This document shows positions 1-10,470 of a DNA stretch of 64,000 nt, piece after piece (position 1 is the stretch's first letter; each line of letters opens with the position of its first letter). The notes beneath the pieces were generated by a model. That model was not told the DNA's origin. It searched no databases and saw only the letters and a list, made by a program, of their open reading frames with translations. Source of the stretch: Selaginella moellendorffii (Eukaryota; Streptophyta; Lycopodiopsida; Selaginellales; Selaginellaceae); assembly GCF_000143415.4 (NCBI RefSeq), contig NW_003314272.1, positions 2,753,728 through 2,817,727 of the forward strand, read 5' to 3'. The position numbers and the translations under genes are program-made.

Positions 1-13
1 GTGCTTTCAGGTC

Positions 14-18
14 CCAAC
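14..18 (+). repeat. Target-site duplication CCAAC
   Basis: CCAAC at 14-18 is repeated exactly at 5564-5568, immediately outside the two LTRs. Removing the element rejoins position 13 to 5564, restoring the older element's sequence. Confidence 0.93.
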
Positions 19-379
19 TGTCAGGAATCCCCCAATTCTTGCCACATTCCTGACTCTCGCCGGATTCCTGACCTGCAGACCACATTCCTGACTCTCGAGA
101 CACTTCTCTATTCTTGACTCTCGAGACACTTCCCGATTCCTGAGTCTCGAGCCACATTCCTGATGATGATGTGGCGCCTCCTCGACCTCAGCTGTATTTA
201 GGCTGTCCTCGATCCAAGAGTGGTGGAGCTTCATCAACCTATAGTATATATAGGTTAGCCTTGTTCCATTTCTCCACAATCTGAATCAACACCAGTCTAA
301 GGCCTCTTCTTTGTTTTCACTAGCTTTTTCTCTTTGTCTTTAGCATTTTCCAGTCTTGATCTTGTTGGGGGTCTTGACA
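19..379 (+). repeat. 5' LTR of the young gypsy element
   Basis: The repeat starts TGTCAGGAATCC and ends GGTCTTGACA and pairs with 5203-5563. Its first 165 bp hold about six degenerate copies of ATTCCTGACTCTCGAG spaced roughly 17-28 bp. A TATA-containing inverted repeat at 236-256 marks the likely core promoter, which puts the transcript start near 275-280. Where the two LTRs differ at 281 (C here, G in the 3' LTR), the internal primer-binding site supports C as the ancestral base. Confidence 0.95.
236..256 (+). promoter_or_regulatory. LTR core promoter with TATA in an inverted repeat
   Basis: AACCTATA (236-243) and TATAGGTT (249-256) form a perfect 8-bp inverted repeat around GTATA, giving a TATATATA stretch about 30 bp upstream of the sequence complementary to the primer-binding site. 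The same arrangement recurs in the 3' LTR near 5420-5440. Promoter function is inferred from the TATA match and spacing. Confidence 0.65.
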
Positions 380-381
380 GT

Positions 382-396
382 TTGATTCAGATTGTG
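382..396 (+). other. Putative self-priming primer-binding site
   Basis: TTGATTCAGATTGTG, two bases after the LTR end, is the exact reverse complement of CACAATCTGAATCAA at 275-289 within the LTR, just downstream of the TATA box. No match to the usual initiator-tRNA-Met binding site TGGTATCAGAGC is seen here. In Tf1/sushi-type elements the 5' end of the RNA folds onto this site and is cleaved to prime minus-strand synthesis. The complementarity is seen directly; the mechanism is inferred. Confidence 0.75.
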
Positions 397-476
397 TTTT
401 TTGCTTTTCTTTTAGCTTGTTTTGATTATTTGATTGCCTTTGTCTTTTCCCCCCTTTCTTTTCTTTCTTCTTGCCA

Positions 477-1448
477 ATGGAGTCTCCAAGCCATCCTGAT
501 TTCTTTGCCGAAGTCCTTGCAAAAATCCAGTCTGAGAATACCGAGCTGAAGGCGACCCTTCTTCGCATGCAGCAGGAGCTTGCTTCACTTTCCGCTCAAG
601 GATCCAGCAAAGTTCCTGAACCGAAGGTGAGTTTCCCGGCGAAATTTTCAGGCAAGCGTTCGGAGCTTCGTGGATTTTTGAATCAAATGGAGCTGATCTT
701 TGCACTTCAACATCGGCGGTACCCCACTCCCGAGTCTCAAATCGGCGCGATTGGGACGTTGCTCGAGGGTGCAGCTTTGTCATGGTTTTCTCCTCTTCTG
801 GAGAAGAGCATGAAAGGGGTCGTGGTTCCGGAGCTGATGGATCTTCAATTGTTCAAAGAGAAGCTCGAAGCATGTTTTGGCGAGACGGATCGGGTTCGGG
901 CTGCTACCACAAAGATGAGACGTCTCTCTCAGGGGTCTCGTCCTGCCTCGATCTACGCTGCAGAGTTCCAACTCCTTGCCTTGGACACTCAGTGGGATGA
1001 GCGGGCCCTGATTGACCAATTTCGTTTCGGCCTCAACAACGGTGTCAAGGATTTGTTGCTCACCATGGAGGATCCCAAGGACCTGTCGGACGCCATCAAC
1101 AAAGCTGTTCGATGTGACAATCGTCTCTTTGAACGTCGTCAGGAAAGTCGCCGCGCAGCTGTTTTTCCGTCCCAGACTCAGGAATCCCAGCTTGAGTCTT
1201 CGGGGCATAGTCCTGAACCTACTGCTCCGGTCCCGATGGATATTTCTGGTACTCCCCGACTCATTAGAGGGAAGTTGAGTCCTGCTGAGAGGCAACGTCG
1301 AATATCTCATAATCTTTGCCTCTACTGTGCTGATCCTAATCACAAAGCAGCTGTGTGTCCCAGGAAGCCTCCCCGATTGCTCGAGTTCACTCTACCTCAA
1401 AGTCCACCACTGTTGCAGTCGGGAAACGACCCTGTCCAAACAGAGTAG
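477..1448 (+). CDS. gag: Gag polyprotein of the young gypsy element
   Basis: Structural protein that would package the element's RNA in virus-like particles. The ATG at 477 is the first methionine in frame, giving 323 residues. The middle part carries a retrotransposon Gag core (segment ALSWFSPLLE near residue 100). Near residue 280 is a CCHC zinc knuckle, C-LY-C-ADPN-H-KAAV-C, which is the expected CX2CX4HX4C. The frame ends at a TAG (1446-1448) that lies in the loop of a hairpin belonging to the frameshift signal. The frame looks intact. Confidence 0.93.
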   Translation: MESPSHPDFFAEVLAKIQSENTELKATLLRMQQELASLSAQGSSKVPEPKVSFPAKFSGKRSELRGFLNQMELIFALQHRRYPTPESQIGAIGTLLEGAALSWFSPLLEKSMKGVVVPELMDLQLFKEKLEACFGETDRVRAATTKMRRLSQGSRPASIYAAEFQLLALDTQWDERALIDQFRFGLNNGVKDLLLTMEDPKDLSDAINKAVRCDNRLFERRQESRRAAVFPSQTQESQLESSGHSPEPTAPVPMDISGTPRLIRGKLSPAERQRRISHNLCLYCADPNHKAAVCPRKPPRLLEFTLPQSPPLLQSGNDPVQTE

Positions 1449-1465
1449 GAGCTGTCTGTTTGGAC
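1421..1465 (+). promoter_or_regulatory. Candidate -1 ribosomal frameshift signal between gag and pol
   Basis: The heptamer G GGA AAC (1421-1427) sits exactly in the gag reading frame required for -1 slippage. A 6-nt spacer (1428-1433) follows, then a perfect 10-bp stem, GTCCAAACAG (1434-1443) with CTGTTTGGAC (1456-1465), and a 12-nt loop containing the gag stop codon. Slippage moves ribosomes into the frame that runs through the protease. Layout and heptamer match known retroviral signals, for example the GGGAAAC used by some simian retroviruses. Confidence 0.82.
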
Positions 1466-4400
1466 TCCCCAAATAAAAATCACTTTTCTTCCTTATCAAG
1501 CTCCTCACCACCTTTCATCAAAGCCACCACCAATTCCCGCAACTTCCGCGTCCCATGTCTCCTTTCTTTCACCGAACAATCAGGACTCAAGGCTTTGGCG
1601 CTACTGGACTCGGGTGCAACTTCCTGCTTCATGGACACGGACTTTGCTGCCCGACATCACGTTCCTCTTTCTCCTACCATACGGGATCTGAGGGTTGAAG
1701 GCATCGGCGGGCATTTTGTGTCTCCATCTTCTGGACTTAGGGAAACGTTGCCCGTTCGAGTACACATCGGGTCCACCGTCACCGATATCGCCTTCAACAT
1801 CATCAACAGCAAGTCTTCCTCTGTGGTGCTCGGTCTTCCTTGGTTCCAACTACATCAGCCTTAGATTTGTTGGAAGGACTTACAGCTCATCTCTCCCACA
1901 TCACCATCTCCCACGGCTTCCCCTGGTGTTCATCGAGTCCGAATCAGGAAAAGTTCCCTAAACTCAAGTCGGGGTTCTGTTCCTGACTCTACACAGTTTT
2001 CATCCTCTTCTTTTTTCTCTCTTCCATATTACACTGGACAGTATCCTCGTCTCATCATTCCATTTAGTCGTACTCCTCCTATCTCCACAATCACTATGAA
2101 AGAACTCCTTCATGAAGAACCTCTTTTTCTTTTTGCTTTGCATGTTTCTCCTGTCAGTCTTCCTGAGAAGTATCATGATTTTGGGGATGTGTTTGACAAG
2201 AAAAAAGCTAGTGTACTGCCTGTTCATCGGCCTTATGATTGTCCCATTGATTTACAGGAAGGAGCGTCACCTTCGTGGGGGCCTATCTACGGGTTATCCC
2301 CGTCCGAGCTTAAGGCCCTCAAAGAGTACGTGGATGAGAACCTTGCCTCGGGCTACATTCAGCATTCGCAGTCCCCGGCTGGAGCGCCTGTCTTCTTTGT
2401 CAAGAAGAAGGATGGGAGCTTGCGGCTAGTCATCGACTACCGAGGTTTGAACAAGGTGACTGTTCGGAACCGTTATCCACTGCCCCTGATCTCGGACCTG
2501 TTGGAACGCCTCGGCGGTGCCCGCTTCTTCACCAAGATCGACCTCCGTGGAGCATACAACCTGATCCGGATCCGGCCTGGTGATGAATGGAAGACTGCGT
2601 TCCGAACCCGCTATGGCCACTTCGAGTACACTGTCATGCCATTTGGCTTGACAAATGCTCCAGCGGTTTTCCAACACATGGCGAACGACGTTTTTCGGGA
2701 GTTTTTTGATCAGATGGTGATCGTCTACCTCGATGACATCCTCATCTACTCAAAAACTCAGGAGGAGCATGACGAACATGTTCGCAAGGTGCTAGCGAAG
2801 CTGCGAGAACACAGCCTATACGCGAAGCTTGAGAAATGTTCCTTTGATCAGCAGTCTGTGGAGTTCCTTGGGTACATTGTCACTCCTGAGGGTATCATGA
2901 TGGATCCTGCAAAAGTCAAGACTATTCTCGAATGGGAGCCTCCACAATCAATGTCAGACGTTCAGGTTTTCCTTGGCTTTGCCAACTTCTACCGCAAATT
3001 CATTGATCACTACTCTGACATTGTCCTTCCTCTCACACATCTCACTCGCAAGGATGTTCCCTTCTCTTGGTCTGCTGCTGCCCAGCAGGCTTTCGACACA
3101 CTCAAGGCGGCCTTCAGTTCTGCTCCTGTCTTGATCCATGCTGATTCCTCACAACCTTTCTTCATCGAGGCTGACGCCTCCGACTTTGCCATTGGTGCTG
3201 TGCTATCTCAACTCGGAGCGGATCACGAACTTCATCCGGTCGCTTTCCATTCTCGGAAATTCCAGCCTGCGGAGATCAATTACGAAATCCACGACAAGGA
3301 GCTTCTTGCCATCGTGGATTCCTTTGGAGAGTGGCGCCGTTTCTTGGAGGGGGCGAGCCATCAAACAACAGTCTGGACGGATCACAAAAATCTCGAGTAC
3401 TTTGCCACTTCCCGAGTTTTAAGCCGTCGTCAAGCAAGGTGGGCACAATTCCTGAGTCGGTTTGACTTTGTTATCAAGTACAGACCTGGAAAGTTTCAAG
3501 GCCTTCCTGATGCTCTTTCAAGGCGCTCCTATCTCAGTCTCAGGCCTGGTAATCCTGCCTTCGATCAACAGGATCAAGTTATCCTTGGTCCTGATCGGCT
3601 TCAAGTTATGGCAATTTCCCTGGCCCCTCAGGACTCCTCCTTGATGGATGCAATCAGAAACGATCTTCAATCCGATGATCTCGCTAGCGACATTTTTCCC
3701 CATCTTCAGGCTGGACACCCAGTGACTCCCGACTGCCGGCGATTTGACGAGTTCGAGTTCTTAGATGGCTTATTGTACCGTGGGGAGCAGCTTTACGTTC
3801 CTGAAGGTGATGCTCGAAGGTTGATCCTGATGGCGTGCCACGATAGCCCGACTGCTGGTCACTTTGGCATTGCGAAAACCTATGAGCTAGTTGCACGGGA
3901 CTTTTGGTGGCCTCACATGGACGACTACATCAAAGCTTTTGTTACCTCCTGTGACACTTGTGCCCGGAATAAGGTACCTCGCCACCTTCCTTCAGGTTTG
4001 CTTCGTTCCCTTCCGGTCCCTTCAGGTCCTTGGGAATCCATCTCCATGGATTTCTTGAGTGATCTTCCGAGTTCTGGAGGCTTCAACAGCATTTTAGTCG
4101 TGGTGGATCGCTTCACAAAGATGGCGCACTTCTTGCCATGTACCAAGGAGTTTTCGGGCGAGGACATGGCAAAACTGGTATTCAGGGAAATTTTCCGACT
4201 TCATGGGATTCCTACAGATGTGGTTTCGGATCGGGGGCCTCAGTTCATCTCTCATTTCTGGCAACGGTTTTTGCAGTTGCTTGGAGTGAAGGCCAACCTC
4301 TCTTCGGCATATCATCCTCAAACTGATGGGCAGTCCGAGCGAATGATTCAGACATTGGAACAATTCTTGAGGTGCTTCATCAACTATCATCAGGATAACT

Positions 4401-5191
4401 GGTTCGATATCCTTCCCCTTGCTGAGTTCTCCTATAACAACTCTGTTCACTCCTCTCTTCGACTTTCCCCCTTCTTTGCGAACTCTGGCTGAAATCCCCG
4501 ATTCAATCTCTCACTTCCTTCTCCATCTGAATCCTCTCGTTCAAATCCCCGCTCTGAATCATTTCTCTCCAACCTTCAGGAAATCCACAACTCCATCTCC
4601 TTCCACCTCCATCGTGCTCAGGAATCTCATAAAACATTTGCCAATGTCCATCGTCAGGATTGTCCCCCTTACAATATCGGGGATAAAGTCTGGCTCCTCA
4701 GGCGAAATATCTCCACCACTAGGCCCTGTCCAAAACTCGATTTCAAACGCCTTGGTCCTTTCCCTATCACTGCCATCATTAATCCTGTCACTTATCGCCT
4801 TGCACTTCCCTCCTCATATCAAATTCACCCCGTTTTTCACTCCTCTCTCCTTGAGCCTTATATTCCCAGTCCTATTCCAAATCGGGTCATTCCTCCGCCT
4901 CCACCAGTGCAGCTCGAGGATGGGTCTGAGTATGAGGTTCAGGACATCCTTGATTCCAAGATTTCACGATCTAAACTCTACTATCTGGTGGACTGGAAGG
5001 GTTACGGACCTGAGGAACGCACTTGGGAACCTGCGGACAACCTGATTCATTCTCCTGACCTTGTTCAGGACTTCCACCGCCGCTATCCTTCTCGTCCCAG
5101 TCCTCATTCTTTTTCTCCATCTCCCATCCCTCGCCGCTCATCTCATCCTCCTCTTCGTTCTCGTTCACATCCTCGTTCCACTCGTTCTTGA
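1427..5191 (+). pseudogene. pol: Pol polyprotein (PR-RT-RH-IN-chromodomain), two internal stops
   Basis: The frame is -1 relative to gag. Protease active site DSGAT is near 1610. Reverse transcriptase spans about 2100-3000 with YLDD near 2730. RNase H lies around 3120-3520 (EADASDF, DKELL, TDHKN). The integrase zinc finger and DDE core are around 3830-4450 (SMDFLSDLP, VVSDRG, HPQTDGQSER). A chromodomain (YYLVDWKGYG, TWEPADNL) lies at about 4920-5070. Two in-frame stops interrupt it: TAG at 1862-1864 between protease and RT, and TGA at 4490-4492 after the integrase core. Elsewhere the frame is open to the TGA at 5189-5191. Both stops are one transition from a sense codon (CAG, TGG), which fits decay. 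Confidence 0.93.
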
Positions 5192-5202
5192 GGAGGGGGT
5201 GC
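5190..5202 (+). other. Polypurine tract
   Basis: GAGGAGGGGGTGC lies directly before the 3' LTR and overlaps the pol stop codon. It is the expected plus-strand primer position. Confidence 0.8.
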
Positions 5203-5563
5203 TGTCAGGAATCCCCCAATTCTTGCCACATTCCTGACTCTCGCCGGATTCCTGACCTGCAGACCACATTCCTGACTCTCGAGACACTTCTCTATTCCTG
5301 ACTCTCGAGACACTTCCCGATTCCTGAGTCTCGAGCCACATTCCTGATGATGATGTGGCGCCTCCTCGACATCAGCTGTATTTAGGCTGTCATCGATCCA
5401 AGAGTGGTGGAGCTTCATCAACCTATAGTATATATAGGTTAGCCTTGTTCCACTTCTCCACAATGTGAATCAACACCAGTGTAAGGCCTCTTCATGGTGT
5501 TCACTAGCTTTTTCTCGTTGTCTTTAGCATTTTCCAGTCTTGATCTTGTTGGGGGTCATGACA
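5203..5563 (+). repeat. 3' LTR of the young gypsy element
   Basis: Same length as the 5' LTR, with 11 substitutions by my count: two transitions and nine transversions. Ten of the eleven fall in the last 180 bp. One change (C to G, matching 281 of the 5' LTR) breaks the complementarity to the primer-binding site. Confidence 0.95.
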
Positions 5564-5661
5564 CCAACATATGCCATTGCTCAACTTCACAGATTGATAC
5601 TTTGATTGAACTTTGCATAAGTACATAGAGTTCTGCCTTGTAGAAATTCCTCCACTAGATC

Positions 5662-7767
5662 TCACACGTTCGCTAGGTTCTCCTTCGGTTCCCATGTTGC
5701 TTTGTAATGTGGAAATCCTTTCCACTTCACATGGAACTCTCTCACCTCGTGTCCTTGTCGCTTGCTCTTGTGTGCATTGAGGATAGCCTCGACTTCGTAT
5801 TCCTCTTCCCTTTTGATAACCTTAGGTAAAAGTTTTACTTGGTCCTTGCGAAGTAAATCCTCAAAATACGGCTTGAGTAAGTTCACGTGGAACACTAGGT
5901 GCATCTTCCCTATCTCTCAAGGAAGTCAGAGATGGTAAGCCACTTTACTGATTCGTGCTTCAATCTCGTAAGGCCCCGTGAACCTGCTTAAGGAACTCAA
6001 GATCAATTCATTTATAAGAATACATGCATTTTTACCTCTGGGTCAACTTCCGGCTGATCCCATTTGGTAGCCTGAGGTTTTTGGTGTACAACCACACCTT
6101 CTCCCTAACTTGGAACTCTACATCTCGGCGCTTCTAGTTTGTGTACTTGGTTTGCCTTTGTTGAGCCCGTTCCAAAGAATCCCTCACTAGATTCTAAATG
6201 TTGAGTTTTTCCGCCGTGAATGCCTCCACTACAAGTAACTTTCCATGATACTCGGCCACACCGAGTTTTACAGGACCTTCAATAGGTTGCCCATTGATGA
6301 CTTCCCATGGACTCACCCCGATACTCGAGTGTGGTGAATTGTTATAGTACATTTCCGCAAGTCCCAAATGACTTACCCAATCGGTATGGTCTCCCGAGAC
6401 ATAGCATCGCAAATAATCCTTTAACTGCTTATTCACCTTTTCTGTTTGTCCATCTATCATGAAGTGTTAGTGCCATCCAACTTGACTTAATACCCAATAC
6501 CTGTCTAGGGGTGATAGGCTGTGCTGAATTTCAATTTGGTGCGATACTGTTCCAGGAGAGTTCTTTAGAATCTCATGGTGAAGATCTTATCTCGATTTGA
6601 GATGATCTCTTCTAGCCTTCCCCGCACTCGAACTACTTATTCGAAGAACAGCTTCGCCACATCTTCCGCACCCACTTCCGTTGTGGTGGGTATGAAATGT
6701 GCCATTTTTGAAAATCGGTCCACCACCACGAATATAGCATCAAACCTCTCACTTGGGGGGAGTCCCGTGATGAAGTCCATCGTAAGATATTTCCATGGAC
6801 GATCTGGAATTGGGATGCTTTGTAACAAGCCCCCACTAGCCTTAGTCACAGCTTTGACCTGCTGATATGTTGGACATGTCTTTATATAGTCTTAGATGTC
6901 CTTAACCATATCTGGCCAGTGGTATTTCCTCTTGAGTAAGCTCATCGTTTTGGGCACTCTGCCATGTCCTGCAATAGGTCTGTCATGACACTCTTCTAAG
7001 GCTACCTTCCTTAGTTCCTCTTCTAGAACATACACCCTCATTTGTTTGTAATAGATGAGTCCATTGCGTTCTGCATAGCCCATTTTCTCTTTCGTTGGCA
7101 GCTCATCTCTTTGGTGAGCTTCCCATGCCTCTAGATTCCTCAACAACACTTCTTGTGCTAGACCATCATTCTTATATGTTGTCCGCACATCATCCCAAAA
7201 GGTTGTTGTCGTGCTGGATATCGCCAACTTCAAGCTCGCTTTTCGACTTAGCGCATTCACCATGAGGTTGCTCTTCCCAAGCTTGTACAGAATCTCATAA
7301 TCAAACTCGGCCAAAGTATTGGCCCACCGACCCTGTTTTCCTCTCTGGTTGGGCTATGACAAGAAGTGTTTCATTGCCACATTGTCCATGTAAACCTTGA
7401 AGTGTCTCCCAAGGTAGTGTTGCCACTCCTTGAACGCCTTGATCACCACAAATAATTCCTTCTTGTGGGTAGGCCACTTTCGTTGAGCCTTGTCCAACGT
7501 CTTTGAGAAGAACGCTACTGGATGGTTGTATTGCTTCAAAACTGTGCCCAACGCAAAGTCTGAAGCATCCATTTCTACCTCAAAATCCTTACCAAAGTCT
7601 GGTAACGCCAACACGGGAGCCTTCCTCAACTTCCCCTTGAGGTGGACAAATGTTGCCTCATATTCTGCTGTCCATACCATCTTCCCTTTTCCCATTTGGT
7701 CTGTTAAGGGCAGGGTTACTCTCGAATAGTGTCTGATAAACTTTCGATAGTAGTTGCATAGCCCCAA
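5662..7767 (-). pseudogene. pol: RNase H, integrase and chromodomain remnants of the older gypsy element
   Basis: Separate minus-strand frames carry recognisable blocks. 7767-7354 is the end of RT and RNase H (EMDASDFALG, KKELFVVIKAF). 7314-6892 holds the RNase H end and the integrase H2C2 finger. 6849-6637 is the integrase core start (DFITGLPPS, VVVDRFSKMAHFI). 6460-6194 holds MIDGQTEKVNKQL, the equivalent of HPQTDGQTE. 5904-5662 is the chromodomain (FHVKWKGFPHYKATWEP). Stops and shifts separate all blocks, so no full protein can be made. Confidence 0.9.
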
Positions 7768-7912
7768 GCATGCCCTTAACTCGTGTACATTCGATGGTCA
7801 CTCTCAATCCTGGATCGCTTGGACCTTCTCAGAGTCCACCTTGAGCCCGTCCTTGCCCACCACATGCCTGAGAAATTTTACCTTTTGTTGAGCAAAGTCA
7901 TATTTGCTCTCT

Positions 7913-8012
7913 NNNNNNNNNNNNNNNNNNNNNNNNNNNNNNNNNNNNNNNNNNNNNNNNNNNNNNNNNNNNNNNNNNNNNNNNNNNNNNNNNNNNNNNN
8001 NNNNNNNNNNNN
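7913..8012. other. Assembly gap (100 N)
   Basis: Exactly 100 N lie inside the RT region of the older element. The bases on both sides look alike (GCAAAGTCATATTTGCTCT before, GCAAAGTCAACATTTGCTCT after), so the flanks may be the same sequence read twice and the true gap may be small or negative. Confidence 0.97.
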
Positions 8013-8058
8013 TTGGGGCAAAGTCAACATTTGCTCTTCTTTAGCATACAGGCTAGGA

Positions 8059-9329
8059 TTACCTTAGTTTTCCAAACACCTTTGTCAAGGGTTTGGTATG
8101 CTCCTCTACCATTTTGCTATAGATCAAAATGTTGTTAATATCCACAAAGTAATCCAGATAAGGTACAAAGATGTGGTTCATCAATGCCAAAAATGTTGCC
8201 GGCACATTGTATAGCCCAAAGGGCATCACCAAAAACTCAAAGCTCCCATACCTTGTTCGACAGGTTGTCTTCTTGACATCTTCCTCTACTACCCTGATTT
8301 TATAGTATCCTAACCTTAGGTCAATCCTCAAGAAGTATTTTGCATTTCCCAACCTATCGAACAGGTCCTCAATCCTTGGCAAAGGGTACTTATTCTTCTT
8401 TGTATACTTGTTGAGCAACCGGTAGTCTATGCATATGTGTATAGATCCATCTTTCTTTTTTACAAATAACATCGGCGCCCCATATGGCGACTTGCTCAAC
8501 CTAACATACCCTTTGTCCACCAACTCTTCTAGTTGGCGCTTGAGCTCCTTGAGTTCCTTTTCATTCAAACGATAGGGGGACGAACCACCACCTCAACACC
8601 CTCGACCAGCTCAATTTTATGGTCTATCATTCGTGCGGGGGGCAACCCTGCTGGTAGCTCCTCTGGCATGGTATCCTAGAATTGGTCCAACACCCACTAG
8701 ATCATTAACGGTACTTCTTCCATTCCCATCTTTTTGTCACTCTTCACCGAGAGTAAGCACAAAAATGCTACCTTGGTTCCTTTAGTGAGTTGTCCTCTCG
8801 TGGACACCAGGTTTAGGCAGGAATCTTTGGCCTTGCATTGCCCTACCTTTACATCCTGGGCCCTCACCTTGGATCTTCTTCCTTGGGCATTCGCTAGTAC
8901 CACAAGGTTCTTACCTTGTCCATGCAAGGCTACCACAAACTGATTGAACCAATCCATCCCAAAGATTATGTCAAATCCCGCCATGCCCAACACGGTAAAA
9001 TCCATGTCTACTTTCCATGTCCCTATGTCAACTCTCACTTGTCGAAGTACTTCATCAGTGCTTTGGCTACCTTGAACAAACTCTATAATCCTTGGTTCGC
9101 CCAGCCGCTACACCGTTAGTCTGACTTGCCGGACTATGTTTACAGCCACAAAATTATCCAAAGCACCCATGTCAATAAATATCTTAACAAAACTACCTCT
9201 AAGCTTCCCTTGGAGAGCTAGTAGATGTTGCGAATGACTCTCTACCAAAGTTGCTCGTGTAATAAGTAACTTTGAGTTATGGACTGGATCACGTACCTCA
9301 TTTTGGATTTCACCCGACTTAATTGCCAT
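8059..9329 (-). pseudogene. pol: Reverse transcriptase and protease remnants of the older gypsy element
   Basis: The minus-strand frame 8568-8059 encodes the RT fingers and palm ([37 protein letters not shown]). The catalytic YxDD box is degenerate, reading YFVDINNI, so the enzyme would be dead. Frames 9329-9108 and 9038-8697 hold the aspartic protease region. FIDMGALDNFV replaces the usual D-S/T-G-A active site, and FGMDWFNQF follows. Stops and shifts separate the pieces. Confidence 0.88.
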
Positions 9330-10470
9330 ATTGGCTTTGGCCTTCTTCAGGTAGGGTCTCTCAAGAAGTGTCCCGCTTCACCGCAGTTGTAGCATATGTT
9401 GTTTCCCACGTTACTAGTCGACTTGCCCTTTTTATCCGTGGGTTTGTTTTGTTTTGCTTGACTCCCCCACGTACTCACTTGCTAGCCACCGGATCTACCT
9501 TTCCAGAACCCCGAGGACTCATTCTTAGAGAAACTCTTCTTGAATTTCCCTTTGCTATATATTCCCCTTGGTTTGGCCCCTTTGCTAAACGTGGACCCCG
9601 ACTATCATGTTCCCCTTTGGCAGGTTATCATTGAAATGCACCTTGATAGCCGCATCCAACGCTTCCTTGTAGTTGGGCAAGTTCTAATGCATCACCTTGC
9701 CACGAGCCCAGGTTTGCAAACCTAATATGAAGGCATGAAATGCATCCATATCACCCATATTTGTGACCAGTATCCTCTTTGCCATAAACCCATTCACATA
9801 CTTTTGAATGGTTTCAGTCTGCTTTAGCCTACTCAGCTCATCTCTTAGGTGTAGAGTAGCATTCGGAGGAACGTATGTCGCACGGATCCTTGCCTTCATC
9901 ATTTCCTAAGTGGACACCGGTCCTTTGTTGGCCTTCATCGTTTACCACCAAGACTTGGCATTATCTGCCAAGTATAGTTTTGCATATGGGACCTTCTCTG
10001 AGCTCGGTAACTGCAACGCTCGGAAGTAGTCCTCCATATCATAAAACCAATCCTCCACCTTATAATTATTCACTCCCTTGAAGACCGGTGGGGGCTTTGG
10101 TTTGTACTTTGGAACTACTTAAGGGACTGATTCCACTTCGGTCTATTCAATCTTGTTTGGTTCTACCTCAGTCCCTACTGAAGGGTCCGCACCTTCTGTG
10201 CTGCCAGCATCCGTAATCTTTTGCTTTTTCTTCTGCTTCTCGTCACGCTTTAGCTTGTGTACCAGAGTCTCCAGCAGGGCATTAATTTGTGCCAATTGTC
10301 CTTCTAGAACGTCCAATCGAGCTTTGTACAACTAAACCTCGCCACCGGACTCCTGTTTAGAAGTTTCTTCACTAGAGTCCTTCTCATGCAAGGAGTCCTC
10401 ATCCATAGCCTCTTGTTTCACCGGAGGCTCCAGCTCTGGCGGGGATTCCATCTTTGCCTTGGTTCATTTA
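9330..10470 (-). pseudogene. gag: Gag remnant of the older gypsy element
   Basis: Frame 9902-9684 (ELSRLKQTETIQKYVNGF) matches the retrotransposon Gag core. Around 9400-9370 a zinc knuckle begins C-YN-C-GEAG-H-FLRD but loses its last cysteine to a small deletion and shift. Frame 10331-10143 is a charged coiled-coil-like N-terminal segment. A second broken copy lies inverted at 11637-12130. Confidence 0.82.

Larger units (their letters stand above)
19..5563 (+). mobile_element. Full-length Ty3/gypsy chromodomain LTR retrotransposon
   Basis: Two LTRs of identical length (361 bp) begin TG and end CA and are flanked by the same 5-bp sequence CCAAC (14-18 and 5564-5568), so this is one integration event. 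Internal order is gag, protease, reverse transcriptase, RNase H, integrase, chromodomain, which is the Ty3/gypsy chromovirus order. The LTRs differ at 11 of 361 positions by my count. The pol frame holds two stop codons (1862-1864 and 4490-4492), so this copy is probably no longer autonomous. It lies inside an older gypsy element of opposite orientation. The clade is not certain: the chromodomain and apparent self-priming site recall Tf1/sushi and Tcn1-like chromoviruses, but no phylogeny was done. Confidence 0.96.

Noticed and set aside
1862-1864. TAG as a programmed readthrough site between protease and RT
   Set aside because: The following bases (ATT TGT) do not fit known readthrough contexts, and a second unrelated stop occurs in pol; a mutation is simpler.
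10143-10335. Open frames on both strands near 10.1-10.3 kb as separate genes
   Set aside because: The minus frame is the coiled-coil start of the older gypsy Gag; the plus frame is its shadow.
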